From CAZSIA01 sp045126355 (GTDB taxonomy: Bacteria > Bacillota_I > Bacilli_A > Acholeplasmatales > Anaeroplasmataceae), in the NCBI GenBank assembly GCA_045126355.1, contig JBGVOE010000103.1, positions 1 to 64,000 on the forward strand: 64,000 nt of DNA, in the 5' to 3' direction. The notes below the pieces were generated by a model. The model was not told the DNA's origin. It saw only the letters and a program-made list of their open reading frames with translations, and made no database searches. Shown one piece after another: positions 16,509-26,900 of this stretch; the stretch's first letter is position 1, and each line of letters begins with the position of its first letter. A program made the position numbers and the translations under genes.

Positions 16509-19130
16509 ATGAAAGCAATTTTAAACAAATTTTTAATTTTAATTATGATTTTTGGTGTTACGACAACTTTAATTAGTTGTGGTGGTGACGGCAATCAAAC
16601 AGATGACGGTGTTTATTACAACAATCAAACAGATCCACTAGTGTTCTCATCTCAAGAAGTTGATAAAGTATTTAACCCATTCTTCTCAACTACTGCAACT
16701 GATGGTACTGTTGTAGGGATGACACAAATCGGCATGTTAGGTAATGATAAAGATGGTAAAAAACCTACTTATGGTGATGATGAAGCTGTAGTTACAAAAG
16801 ATTTACAAATTGTAACTGAAGGTACAGAAGATGTAGATCAAACAACAACTTATTACTTTGTACTTAAAAATAATGTTCGTTTCTCAAATGGAAGTTATTT
16901 AACTATTAAGGACGTTTTATTTAATCTTTACGTTTACTTAGACCCTGCTTATAGTGGTTCTAGTACAATTTATTCAACTGATATTGTAGGGTTAAAGAAA
17001 TATAGAACTCAACAAACAACAGAAAAAGAACAAGATAGCTTTAAAGCACAATTTGAATTAGAAGCTGATACAAGAATTGAAACTTTAATAGCTACTAGTT
17101 TAGAAATTAAAGATGAACATGATACATATACTTCAGATGAATTTAAGGAATATTTAGCTGAATATCAAGAACTTGGTGGAGTTTATTCTAATCTTGTAAA
17201 AGACTATGAAAAAGCAATTGAATTATTCCGTAAAGAATTAGAAACTGACTATTCTAATAGTATTGACTCATATGAAGATATTGTATTTAAGGATAAAAAT
17301 GGAAAGATTTATAAAAACTTATTTACTACTGATGTAGAAGCATTCCTTTATAATGAACAATTCATTTCTTGGAATAAAAAAGAAGGTAAATTAACTTGTG
17401 ACTTTGTTAATGATTTAAGTTTATTAAAAAAATGGACTAAAGAACAAGCAATTAACACAATTATGGAAACTAAGATTCCAGATGCTTTAGATGAAATCTT
17501 AACTTATTGGAATACATCTATTACTCTTGATGATTACATTACTAATAGCGTAATGGAAGAATACTTTAAAGATGCTTCTAAGAGAAAATATACAAATATC
17601 GAAGGTATCAAATTTGCTAACTATACTGAAGCTGTTGAAGTAAATGGTGTTACCTATGATGTTCCAAGATATACAGATGCATCTCGCAATCAATTAGTTG
17701 AAGATAGTTATGAGGTATTAAGTATCACAATTAATGATGTTGACCCAAAAGCTATTTGGAACTTCTCATTCAGTGTTGCTCCTATGTATTATTATTCAGA
17801 TCAAGAACATATTGAAAAATTCGATTATGAAAATAACTTTGGTGTTGAATATTCAAGTCAATCATTTATGAACGATGTAGTAAAAGCTACAGATAAATTA
17901 GGTGTTCCTGTGGGTGCCGGTGCATATGCTGCAAGTCGTGCTTCTGGTGGTATTACAAACATTAGCGCTGGTGATTTTTATGATCTAGGTGTAATTTATT
18001 ATGAAGCTAATCCATACTTCGTAATGGGTGAAGCAAAAATTAAGAAAGTTCGTTTCCAAGTTATTGCTGCTAACCAAATGTTAACAGTTTTAGAAAATGG
18101 ACAAGTTGATTATATTGAACCAAATGCCGATCCGATTACTATTAGTAAATTAGATGCAATGAAAGGAAAAGGCATTGAAAATACATCAATTAAAACAAGT
18201 GGTTATGGTTATATCGGTATTAACGCTGGTAAAGTTCCTTCTATGCAAGTAAGACAAGCTATTATGCATGCGATTAATACAAAAGAATGTGTTGACTATT
18301 ATCAAACAACAGCGGAAGCTATATATCGTCCTATGTCAACAGCTAGCTGGGCATATCCAAAAGGATGTACTGCATATTACCCATATATCGGTAGTGCAAT
18401 TCCAGAAGATTTATCAGTTGTAAATCCATTTTATCGCAATTATGTTACTAAATTAGGTAAAAAAGCTGGTGATTTCTTGTCTGAAGATGAACAACAAAAA
18501 TTCTTAAAAGATTTAGTTGAGTCTGCTGGATACGAATTAAACGAAGATAATATTTATCAACAAGGTCAAAATATTTTAAAATATACATTTACAGTAGCAG
18601 GTGAAGAAACAGATCACCCAGCTTGGCAAGCATTATTCCATGCTAGTGAAATTTTAAATAAAGTTGGATTTGATATTAATGTTACTACAGATGCTAATGC
18701 ACTTAAGAAGTTAAATGATGGTTCATTAACTGTATGGGCAGCTGCATGGGGTTCTTCATTAGATCCTGATATGTATCAAGTATATCATATCGAATCTTCA
18801 GCTACTTCAACATTAAACTGGGGTTATAAACAAATTAAAGCTAATGTTGGTGGTAAATATGATGAGGAATTAAAAATTATTACACAATTATCAGATATCA
18901 TTGAACGTGCTAGAAAAACAAATGATCAAAATAGACGTACTGAATTATATTCTCAAGCATTAGATTTAGTTATGCAATTAGCTGTTGAATTACCAACATA
19001 TCAAAGAGATGACTTATTTGCATACAATGGTTCAAAAATTGATGTTAATACTTTAACACCAACTTCAGAATTAACTCCATACAACGGTTTAATTAGTGAT
19101 ATGCACAAGATTTCATTAAAAGAAAAATAA
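16509..19130 (+). CDS. oppA: Oligopeptide ABC transporter substrate-binding lipoprotein (OppA/DppA family), enlarged
   Basis: A family 5 extracellular solute-binding protein. The signal and lipobox LISCGG anchor it by Cys24. Recognisable segments are FNPFFSTTATDG, YYFVLKNNVRFSNG with LTIKDVLFNLYVYLD, YEANPYFVMGEAKIKKVRF, VRQAIMHAINTKE and LTVWAAAWGSSLDPDMY. At 873 residues it is about 300 longer than a typical OppA. Most of the excess is a predominantly helical, charged insertion at about residues 165-420, between the two halves of the first lobe. The downstream permease and ATPase genes make peptide import the likely role. AGGAGG lies upstream of the ATG. Confidence 0.9.
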   Translation: MKAILNKFLILIMIFGVTTTLISCGGDGNQTDDGVYYNNQTDPLVFSSQEVDKVFNPFFSTTATDGTVVGMTQIGMLGNDKDGKKPTYGDDEAVVTKDLQIVTEGTEDVDQTTTYYFVLKNNVRFSNGSYLTIKDVLFNLYVYLDPAYSGSSTIYSTDIVGLKKYRTQQTTEKEQDSFKAQFELEADTRIETLIATSLEIKDEHDTYTSDEFKEYLAEYQELGGVYSNLVKDYEKAIELFRKELETDYSNSIDSYEDIVFKDKNGKIYKNLFTTDVEAFLYNEQFISWNKKEGKLTCDFVNDLSLLKKWTKEQAINTIMETKIPDALDEILTYWNTSITLDDYITNSVMEEYFKDASKRKYTNIEGIKFANYTEAVEVNGVTYDVPRYTDASRNQLVEDSYEVLSITINDVDPKAIWNFSFSVAPMYYYSDQEHIEKFDYENNFGVEYSSQSFMNDVVKATDKLGVPVGAGAYAASRASGGITNISAGDFYDLGVIYYEANPYFVMGEAKIKKVRFQVIAANQMLTVLENGQVDYIEPNADPITISKLDAMKGKGIENTSIKTSGYGYIGINAGKVPSMQVRQAIMHAINTKECVDYYQTTAEAIYRPMSTASWAYPKGCTAYYPYIGSAIPEDLSVVNPFYRNYVTKLGKKAGDFLSEDEQQKFLKDLVESAGYELNEDNIYQQGQNILKYTFTVAGEETDHPAWQALFHASEILNKVGFDINVTTDANALKKLNDGSLTVWAAAWGSSLDPDMYQVYHIESSATSTLNWGYKQIKANVGGKYDEELKIITQLSDIIERARKTNDQNRRTELYSQALDLVMQLAVELPTYQRDDLFAYNGSKIDVNTLTPTSELTPYNGLISDMHKISLKEK

Positions 19131-19150
19131 AAAAATAAGAGGATAAAAAA

Positions 19151-20158
19151 ATGGTTAAATATATTTTAAAAAGATTATTTATTTCCGTTTTTGTCTTAAT
19201 AGGTGTGTCAATAATTCTTTATACATTAGTAAGAATGATGCCAACAGATTATATTGATTTAAAATATGCACAACAAATTGCAGAAAATAAAATTAGTCCT
19301 GAACAAGTCGCTGAGTTTAAAAAAATGTACGGAATAGGTGATAAAACCTTTTCCGGACTTGTTAGTGGATATTTTAATTGGTTATCGAATTTATTGCAAG
19401 GTGAATTAGGTCGTTCATTTAAATATGAAAAACCAGTTGCACAAGTAATTGGTGAAAATATGTGGATCTCTTTCGCGATTGCTGTTGTTGCTACTATTTT
19501 GCAATTTTTAATATCAATACCATTGGGTATTTCAAGTGCTACTCATCAATATTCTGTAAGAGATTATGCTGTAACTATTTTAACAATGATTGGTATCTCT
19601 TTACCAACATATTTCTTTGCAGCTATTGTAATAAAAGTATTCTCTGTTGAACTGGGATGGTTCCCTGCTAATGGTTTAATATTTGCAAATAAAGATTATG
19701 CTACTAACTTTGCTGGACAATTAGAAAAATTCGGAGATATAATTCAACATTTAATATTACCGATTTTTGTTAGTGTAATTTTATCTTTAGGTGGATTAAT
19801 GCGCTATACAAGAACAAATATGTTAGAAGTTTTAAATGCAGATTATATTAGAACTGCTAGAGCAAAAGGTTTATCTGAAAATAAGGTTATTTATAAACAT
19901 GCATTTAGAAATACTATGATTCCATTAGTTACACTTTTTGCAGGTATCTTACCAGGTTTATTTGGTGGTATGATGATTACAGAACAAGTGTTTGGTATTC
20001 CTGGTATTGGTCAATTGGCTTATTTAGCTTTGAAAGAAGGAGATGTTCCTTTTGTTATGGGCTACAACATGTTTTTAGCAATTTTAACTGTATTAGGTAC
20101 ACTTTTATCGGATATTATGTATTCGTTAGTTGACCCTAGAGTTAAATTAAGGAAGTAG
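19151..20158 (+). CDS. oppB: Oligopeptide ABC transporter permease (OppB/DppB)
   Basis: A 335-residue permease with the N-terminal helix (RLFISVFVLIGVSIILYTLVRMMP) and the transporter_OppB_N region, followed by five more helices. The cytosolic coupling loop is clear: DYIRTARAKGLSENKVIYKHAFRN (the EAA-type motif that contacts the ATPases). The C-terminus has the family form DPRVKLRK. It follows oppA by 20 bp with AGAGGA as ribosome site and heads the membrane part of the importer with oppC. Confidence 0.93.
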   Translation: MVKYILKRLFISVFVLIGVSIILYTLVRMMPTDYIDLKYAQQIAENKISPEQVAEFKKMYGIGDKTFSGLVSGYFNWLSNLLQGELGRSFKYEKPVAQVIGENMWISFAIAVVATILQFLISIPLGISSATHQYSVRDYAVTILTMIGISLPTYFFAAIVIKVFSVELGWFPANGLIFANKDYATNFAGQLEKFGDIIQHLILPIFVSVILSLGGLMRYTRTNMLEVLNADYIRTARAKGLSENKVIYKHAFRNTMIPLVTLFAGILPGLFGGMMITEQVFGIPGIGQLAYLALKEGDVPFVMGYNMFLAILTVLGTLLSDIMYSLVDPRVKLRK

Positions 20159-20166
20159 GTGATGGA

Positions 20167-21210
20167 ATGAGTACAGAAACTATTGAAGTATTAGAAAATG
20201 AAGATGAAACTGAAAATAAATCATTAGAAAATACTTTTAAACAAATGAGCCCGTTTCTTTTAGTTATGAGAAGATTCTTTCGCTCAAAACTATCAATTGT
20301 AGGTATCGTTATGATTGTAGGTTTATTCTTATTCTCATTCTTAGGACCTGTTGTTTATACAGCTTGGGGAGAAGAAGAAGTTGACCGTAGACAAGTTATT
20401 CAAGAGATTGTAAATGTTTATACGTATACTGATAAATACGGAAAAGAAATTACTGTCACACAAGTTTTAGAACACGTTGGTGAAACAAACACTTACGCTG
20501 GTATTAGTTCTGATCATTTATTAGGAACTGACGATAAAGGTATGGATATTTTTGTCAGATTAATGTATGGTGGTAGAATTTCATTAACAATTGGTTTTAT
20601 TGTTGTAATTTTAGAAACATTAATTGGTATATTATTAGGAGGTCTAGCTGGTTATTTTGGTGGTTGGGTAGACCAACTAATAATGAGAATAGTTGATATT
20701 TTTAACTGTATTCCAACACTACCAATTTTATTAATTGCTTCAGCTGTAATTGATTCTTGGGGGCTTGATGCTGACCAAAGAATTTATGTGTTAATGATTA
20801 TTATTACAATATTTAGCTGGAGTGGTGTTGCTCGTTTGGTAAGAGGTCAAATCTTATCATTAAGAGAACAAGAATATATTACTGCAACAGAAGTAATGGG
20901 GCTTCCTGTTTGGAGAAGAATTGTTAAACATTTAATTCCAAATGTTATGCCACAATTAATTGTTTCTATGACATTAGGATTAGGTAGTGTTATTTTATAT
21001 GAATCAACATTAAGTTATTTAGGTTTAGGTGTACAACTACCTAAAGCAGCTTGGGGAACTATGATTGCAACTGCAAATAACCCAGTAGTTTTAGATAATC
21101 ATTTAAATATGTGGTTACCTGCAGGGTTTATGATTGTAATTGCTGTATTAGGATTTAACTTTGTTGGAGATAGTTTAAGAGATGCTATGGATCCAAAGGC
21201 TAAGAAATAG
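20167..21210 (+). CDS. oppC: Oligopeptide ABC transporter permease (OppC/DppC)
   Basis: A 347-residue permease paired with OppB. A soluble N-terminal tail precedes the OppC_N helix (FFRSKLSIVGIVMIVGLFLFSFLGP). An external loop (about 60-120) ends in SDHLLGTDDKGMDIFVRLMYGGR, the DppC hallmark. The EAA-type loop reads EYITATEVMGLPVWRRIVKHLIPN, and the protein ends GDSLRDAMDPKAKK. It starts eight bases after the oppB stop with AGGTGATGGA, so the genes are coupled. Confidence 0.94.
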   Translation: MSTETIEVLENEDETENKSLENTFKQMSPFLLVMRRFFRSKLSIVGIVMIVGLFLFSFLGPVVYTAWGEEEVDRRQVIQEIVNVYTYTDKYGKEITVTQVLEHVGETNTYAGISSDHLLGTDDKGMDIFVRLMYGGRISLTIGFIVVILETLIGILLGGLAGYFGGWVDQLIMRIVDIFNCIPTLPILLIASAVIDSWGLDADQRIYVLMIIITIFSWSGVARLVRGQILSLREQEYITATEVMGLPVWRRIVKHLIPNVMPQLIVSMTLGLGSVILYESTLSYLGLGVQLPKAAWGTMIATANNPVVLDNHLNMWLPAGFMIVIAVLGFNFVGDSLRDAMDPKAKK

Positions 21211-21219
21211 GAGGACGTT

Positions 21220-22404
21220 ATGAGTAAAAAAATCAAAAAGAATTCCGATTATATTAGCATAAAAGAAAGTAGAGCAATAATGAAATATAATATTGCTCAA
21301 ATGAAATATTATGAATCTTTAAAAAATCGTAAATTAGATATTAAAGATTATACATCTGTAATGAAAAACCCAGATAATATTGTTGAAATTGAAGGATTAA
21401 CTACTTGTTTCTTTACAGCTAACGGAACAGTTATGTCAGTAAATGGAGTAAGCTTCGATATTCCTAAAAATAAAATTGTCGGTGTAGTTGGTGAGAGCGG
21501 TTGTGGAAAGAGTGTTACAAGTCTTTCAATTATGCAATTAGTCCAATCACCACAAGGGCAAGTTATTGGTGGAGAAATTCGTTTTAATTCAGAAGAGTTA
21601 GGTGTGGATGAAAATGGTAATAAGATTGCTTATGACATTGCTAAAATGCCTACTAAGGAAATGTATAATATCCGTGGTAAAGATATTTCAATGATTTTCC
21701 AAGAACCAATGACTAGTTTAAATCCTGTTTTTACAATAGGATATCAACTAGACGAAGTTTCTTTTATTCATGTACCAAACATAAGTAAAGAAGAAGCTAA
21801 AAATCAAAGTATTGAAATGCTTAAAAAAGTAGGTATTTCAATGCCAGAACATGTATATGAATGCTATCCTCATGAACTGTCTGGTGGAATGAGACAAAGA
21901 GTTATGATAGCGATGGCTTTAGTTGCAAAACCAAAATTGATTATTGCTGATGAGCCTACTACAGCTTTAGATGTAACAATTCAAGCTCAAATTTTAGAAT
22001 TATTAAAAGAAATACAAAAAGCTGAACAATGTTCTATTATGCTTATCACTCATGATTTAGGAGTAATCGCTGAAATGGCAGATGAAGTAGTTGTTATGTA
22101 TGCGGGAAGAGTAATTGAAAAAGGAACGACTAAAGAAATCTTCCATAACCCATTACATCCTTATACAATTGGTTTACAAAAATCTAAACCATTAATTACT
22201 TCAGATGTTAATGAACCGTTGTATTCAATTCCTGGACAAGTTCCAAACCCAATCAATTTACCTAACACATGTTATTTTAAAAACAGATGTGAAAAATGTG
22301 GTAAAAAATGCGAAGGTAATTATCCTCACACAATTAAAGTAAGTGAAACACATAGTGTAGCTTGTTATTTATATGAAGAAGGAGGAGTATCAGATGGAGA
22401 ATAG
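21220..22404 (+). CDS. oppD: Oligopeptide ABC transporter ATPase (OppD/DppD)
   Basis: An ABC ATPase with Walker A GESGCGKS, Q-loop FQEPMTSLNP, signature LSGGMRQRV, Walker B LIIADEPTTALD and switch His in LITHDLG. The C-terminal oligopeptide extension contains a Cys cluster (CYFKNRCEKCGKKCEG, then VACYLY), the pattern that holds an iron-sulfur cluster in some DppD proteins. A lysine-rich N-terminal extension of about 45 residues before the ABC core (VEIEGLTTCF) is longer than usual. At 394 residues it is otherwise standard. The last codons overlap the oppF start. Confidence 0.94.
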   Translation: MSKKIKKNSDYISIKESRAIMKYNIAQMKYYESLKNRKLDIKDYTSVMKNPDNIVEIEGLTTCFFTANGTVMSVNGVSFDIPKNKIVGVVGESGCGKSVTSLSIMQLVQSPQGQVIGGEIRFNSEELGVDENGNKIAYDIAKMPTKEMYNIRGKDISMIFQEPMTSLNPVFTIGYQLDEVSFIHVPNISKEEAKNQSIEMLKKVGISMPEHVYECYPHELSGGMRQRVMIAMALVAKPKLIIADEPTTALDVTIQAQILELLKEIQKAEQCSIMLITHDLGVIAEMADEVVVMYAGRVIEKGTTKEIFHNPLHPYTIGLQKSKPLITSDVNEPLYSIPGQVPNPINLPNTCYFKNRCEKCGKKCEGNYPHTIKVSETHSVACYLYEEGGVSDGE

Positions 22405-23422
22405 TAAAGAAAATAAATACATTTTAGAAGTTAAAAATCTAAAAAAATATTTCCCTTTAGATAGAAACCTTTTTGGTACACCTTCAAGATATTTAAAGGC
22501 AGTAGATGATGTATCTTTTGCTGTAGAAAAAGGTAAGACAATCGGAGTGGTTGGGGAGTCTGGTTGTGGTAAAACTACTTTAGGTAGAACTATTCTACGT
22601 CTATATGACTGTGATGGTGGACAAATTATTTTTGACGGTAACGATATTACAAATCTATCTAGAAGTAAAATGAATAAGTATCGTACACAAATTCAATTAA
22701 TTTTCCAAGACCCATATTCAAGTCTCCCTCCAAGAATGACTGTAGGAGAAATTATTGGTGAAGCTGTTAAAGTTCACAAGATTGTTCCAAAGGATCAAGT
22801 TGTTGAATATGTACTAGATATTATGAAAAAATGCGGTTTACAACCACAATATTATGATCGTTATGCTCATGAGTTTTCTGGGGGACAAAGACAAAGAATT
22901 TGTATCGCTAGAGCTTTAGCTGTCAATCCTAAATTAGTTATTTGCGACGAACCAGTTAGTGCATTAGACGTATCTATTCAAGCTCAAATTATTAATTTAT
23001 TAAAAGAATTGCAAAATACAATGGGATTAACTTATGTATTTATTTCGCATGATTTAAGTGTTGTTAAATATATTACTGATCAAATTTTAGTTATGTATTT
23101 AGGTAATGTTATGGAATTAGGTGATACAAAAGAAATTTTCACTAACCCATTACATCCATATACAAAAGCATTATTTTCTGCAGTACCAATTCCAGATCCT
23201 GATGTAAAAATGCAAAGAATTATTTTAAAAGGTGATATTCCATCACCAGCTAACCCACCAAAAGGATGTAAATTCCATACACGTTGCCACAACTGTATGA
23301 GTGTTTGTAAAAAAATTGTTCCAGAGTATGTAAAGGTTGAAGAAAACCATTATGTAGCATGCCATTTATATAATAAAGAAATAATGGAAAATCTTCACTT
23401 ATATTCTAATGATGAAGAATAA
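22394..23422 (+). CDS. oppF: Oligopeptide ABC transporter ATPase (OppF/DppF)
   Basis: The second ATPase of the importer: Walker A GESGCGKT, Q-loop FQDPYSSLPP, signature FSGGQRQRI, Walker B LVICDEPVSALD, switch His in FISHDLS, and a C-terminal Cys cluster (CKFHTRCHNCMSVCKK, VACHLY). I start it at the ATG at 22394 because GGAGGAG lies seven bases upstream. The in-frame ATG at 22373 would place that ribosome site inside the gene. This gives 342 residues and an 11-base overlap with oppD. Q-loop SLPP replaces the usual SLNP, a minor family variation. Confidence 0.93.
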   Translation: MENSKENKYILEVKNLKKYFPLDRNLFGTPSRYLKAVDDVSFAVEKGKTIGVVGESGCGKTTLGRTILRLYDCDGGQIIFDGNDITNLSRSKMNKYRTQIQLIFQDPYSSLPPRMTVGEIIGEAVKVHKIVPKDQVVEYVLDIMKKCGLQPQYYDRYAHEFSGGQRQRICIARALAVNPKLVICDEPVSALDVSIQAQIINLLKELQNTMGLTYVFISHDLSVVKYITDQILVMYLGNVMELGDTKEIFTNPLHPYTKALFSAVPIPDPDVKMQRIILKGDIPSPANPPKGCKFHTRCHNCMSVCKKIVPEYVKVEENHYVACHLYNKEIMENLHLYSNDEE

Positions 23423-23438
23423 GTATTTGGTGATTTAA

Positions 23439-23672
23439 ATGAAAAAGAAAAAAGGAAAAATAGAATATTACGATGATGGTCATACCGTTTACAATATGGA
23501 TGTTGACGGTATGCCAAATCGTATCATTCAAAATAAAAGTGGTATTTATCTAACAAAAAAAGAACAAAGAGCGGCAATTTTTGGAGCGTTTATCCATTAT
23601 TTACCAATTATGTTTCTTTCAATTCTTTGTTTTAGTTTAGTTATGATATTAATGTATTTATGGTTACAATAA
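23439..23672 (+). CDS. Small single-pass membrane protein, last gene of the opp operon
   Basis: A 77-residue protein with a basic, soluble N-terminal half and one C-terminal hydrophobic helix (PIMFLSILCFSLVMILMYLWL). The stretch YYDDGHTVYNMDVDGMP resembles a motif I associate with small uncharacterised Firmicutes membrane proteins, but I cannot name the family. GGTGATTTA precedes the ATG, 16 bp after oppF, so it is likely part of the same transcript. No clear terminator follows. Confidence 0.72.
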   Translation: MKKKKGKIEYYDDGHTVYNMDVDGMPNRIIQNKSGIYLTKKEQRAAIFGAFIHYLPIMFLSILCFSLVMILMYLWLQ

Positions 23673-23983
23673 TAGTTAATTTATTTGATTACTTTTAAAT
23701 ATCAGCTTTGAAATGATTTTATAGTAAAAAAATAAATCTATTTAAAATAGACAAGTAATTTAATTCTACGACAATTAATGTTGTTATTATGGTTTATCTT
23801 TTTGATGACTTTAATATAAGGAAGTTTAATAGGTGTTTATTTTAGGTTTGTTAAAATTTTAAAACATATATCTATATATATTATATAAGTCTTAAATTAC
23901 TTGAATTAACTATTAAAATTATTAATTAATAAATTTATCTTAATATTTTAAAAGTTTTATTTAAATTGAAAGGAGAGAAAACA
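23673..23983. other. Intergenic gap between the opp operon and the subtilase operon
   Basis: 311 bp of very AT-rich DNA without a gene. No strong terminator hairpin follows the small membrane protein, so readthrough is possible. Two poor promoter candidates exist: TTGATG (23802) with TTTAAT (23825), and TTGTTA (23848) with TCTATA (23871), each with 17-bp spacing. Neither stands out from the AT-rich background. AAAGGAG ends ten bases before the subtilase start. Confidence 0.6.
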
Positions 23984-26900
23984 ATGAAAAAAATATTAAT
24001 AATGATTTTGTTTTCGGTAGTTATCTTTTCATGTCTATCTTGTAATAAAGAATCAATTAAAGAAAGTCAAGTAAATGATTCTTCTAAACAACAATTACAA
24101 ATCTTTAAAACAGATATGAATTTAAGTCAAGAACAAGTACTATCTCAAATTAAGGCAGAACGTCTTATTGAAAATAATGGTTACTTGGATAATGATGAAG
24201 TTGTTGTAATGGTAGTATTAGATGATGATGCAGTGATTGATATTTATAATGATAAATATTTTGATCATGTTGATAGTGTTGCATCATTTACTACTACAAC
24301 ACAAGGACAAAGAAGTATTAAATATATTACTGAAAAGCAAGATGAGCTTATTAAAAATTTAACAGAAAATAAGTTGATTGATAGTGTATTATATCAATAT
24401 AATACGATTATGAATGCAGTTGCAGTAAAAACAACATATAAAAAATTCCTTGAAATTGAAAAAATGGATGGAATTGATCAAGTTGTTTTATCTGAAACAT
24501 ATAACAGACCAAAAACTACTGATGATTCAAATTCAACAGCTGTAGAAAATGTTGTAGAAGTTTATGAAACAGGTATTTTCGATTCAAGTAGTGTTGAATT
24601 TACTGGTAATGGAACAGCTGTTGCAGTTTTAGACTCAGGTTTTGACTGTTCTCATTCAGTATTTGCTAATCAGCCTTCAAAAGAATTACTAACTCAAAAA
24701 AACATCGCAAGTGTTTTATCTGAAACAAACGCTAAATCTACAACTAGAAACTTAGAATTATTCGATGTTTATTATAGTAAAAAAATTCCTTTTGTTTATG
24801 ATTATGCTGATAAAGATTCAGATGTTTTCCCATATGATTCTGAACACGGTACACACGTTGCTGGTATCATTGGTGGGAAAGATAACAAAATTACCGGTGT
24901 AGCAGTTGATACGCAATTAGTTTTAATGAAAGTATTCCCAGATTTAAGTTCTGGTGGTAGAACAGAAGATATCTTAGCTGCATTAGAAGATGCTGTATTA
25001 CTTGGAGTAGATGCAATTAATATGTCATTAGGTTCATCATGTGGTTTTGCAAGAGAAATCGATGAAGTACATATTAACGAAGTATATGATAAGTTAAGTG
25101 AAAGTGGTATTAGTGTTTTAGCTGCTGCAAGTAATAGTTATTCATCAAGTTTTGGTGGAGAACAAGGTAACATGAATATGGTTACAAACCCAGATAGTGG
25201 TACAGTTGGTGCTCCTTCAACATACGAAGCATGTTTATCTGTTGCATCAATTAGCGGTGTTAAAAGCAGATATATGAAAGGTAATGGATCTCAAGTTTTA
25301 TTCTTTAAAGAATCTAATTCATTAACAGGAGACGAAAATAATTTTGTCAATGAACTTCTTGAAGCAGGTCACATAAATGCTATAGGAGAGACTACGTTAG
25401 AATATGTAACAGTTCCCGGATCAGGTTTAAAAGTTAACTATTCATCTATTGATGTTAAAGGTAAAATTGCATTAGTACGTCGTGGTAAAAATACATTCGA
25501 AGAAAAAGCTGCCATTGCTAAATCATATGGCGCAATTGCATGTATTATTTATAATAACATTGACGGTGATATTATCATGTCAATGGGTAAATCTGATCAT
25601 ATTCCAACAATTTCAATTTCTAAAGATGATGGGGAAATCTTAGCAAAAAAAGATAATGGTACATTAACTTTAAGTACTGAATTCCAAGCCGGTCCTTTTA
25701 TGAGTGATTTCTCAAGTTGGGGACCAACACCTTCTTTAGGATTAAAACCAGAAATTACAGCTCATGGTGGTACAATTACTTCATCAATTCCAGGTGGAGG
25801 ATATGATGAATTAAGTGGTACTTCAATGGCAACTCCAAACCTTTGTGGTATTGTAGTTTTAATTAGACAATACTTAAAAGAAAAATATCCTACATATACT
25901 CATAAAGAAATTTCAGTTTTAACAAATCAGTTATTAATGTCTACTGCAACTATCGTCTTAAATGAACAAGGAAATCCATATTCTCCTCGTAAACAAGGGG
26001 CAGGGTTAGCTAGTTTATATAATGCGGTTAATACACAAGCATATTTAACAGTTGATGGGATTGAAAAACCAAAATTAGAATTATTAGATGATAAAAATAG
26101 AACTGGTAAATATGAAATGGAATTTAATGTTGTTAATATTACTAACAAGGAATTAAATTACAATTTATCTTTAGTTGGAATGACTGAAAGTGTTTCAACT
26201 TCAGATGAGGATCATGTTGCCGAAAAATCGCAAATATTAAAAGGTGATAAAACATTTACTGTTACAAATGGTGGAACATTAAACGGTGATGTTTTAACTG
26301 TTAAAGCAGGTGAAACTGCAAAAGTAAAAGTTATTTATCAATTATCAAATGAAGATAAAAATATGATTGATGATTTATTCCCTTATGGAATGTATGTAGA
26401 AGGATTTGTTAAATTAGAAAATCTTTCTAGCGATGATGAAAAGGGAATTGATTTAAATATTCCGTTCTTAGCTTTCTATGGTGATTGGACAGAAGCTCCT
26501 ATGTTTGACAAGACATATTATGAAGTAGAAAGTGAAGCACATAATAACGCAATTGATGATGAAGATAAATTAAAAGCCGATTATTATGCAACTACTCCAT
26601 ATGGTTCTTATTATTACAATTATGTTATTCCGTTAGGAACATATTTATACGATGTTGACTTAGATAAATACGATGCAATTCCTGCAAGTAAAGATAAAAT
26701 AGCAATTAGTAATGTTTTAGGAACAATTGATGGCCTATCTTCTGTATATGCTGGTTTATTAAGAAATGCTCGTACAATGACATTTACAATTGTAGATAAA
26801 GTCACTGGAGAAGTAATTTATGAAAATATAGATTATAATGCTCGAAAAGCCTATTCCGAAGGTGGAACTCCAATTCCTTATTATGAATTTTTAGATTTAA

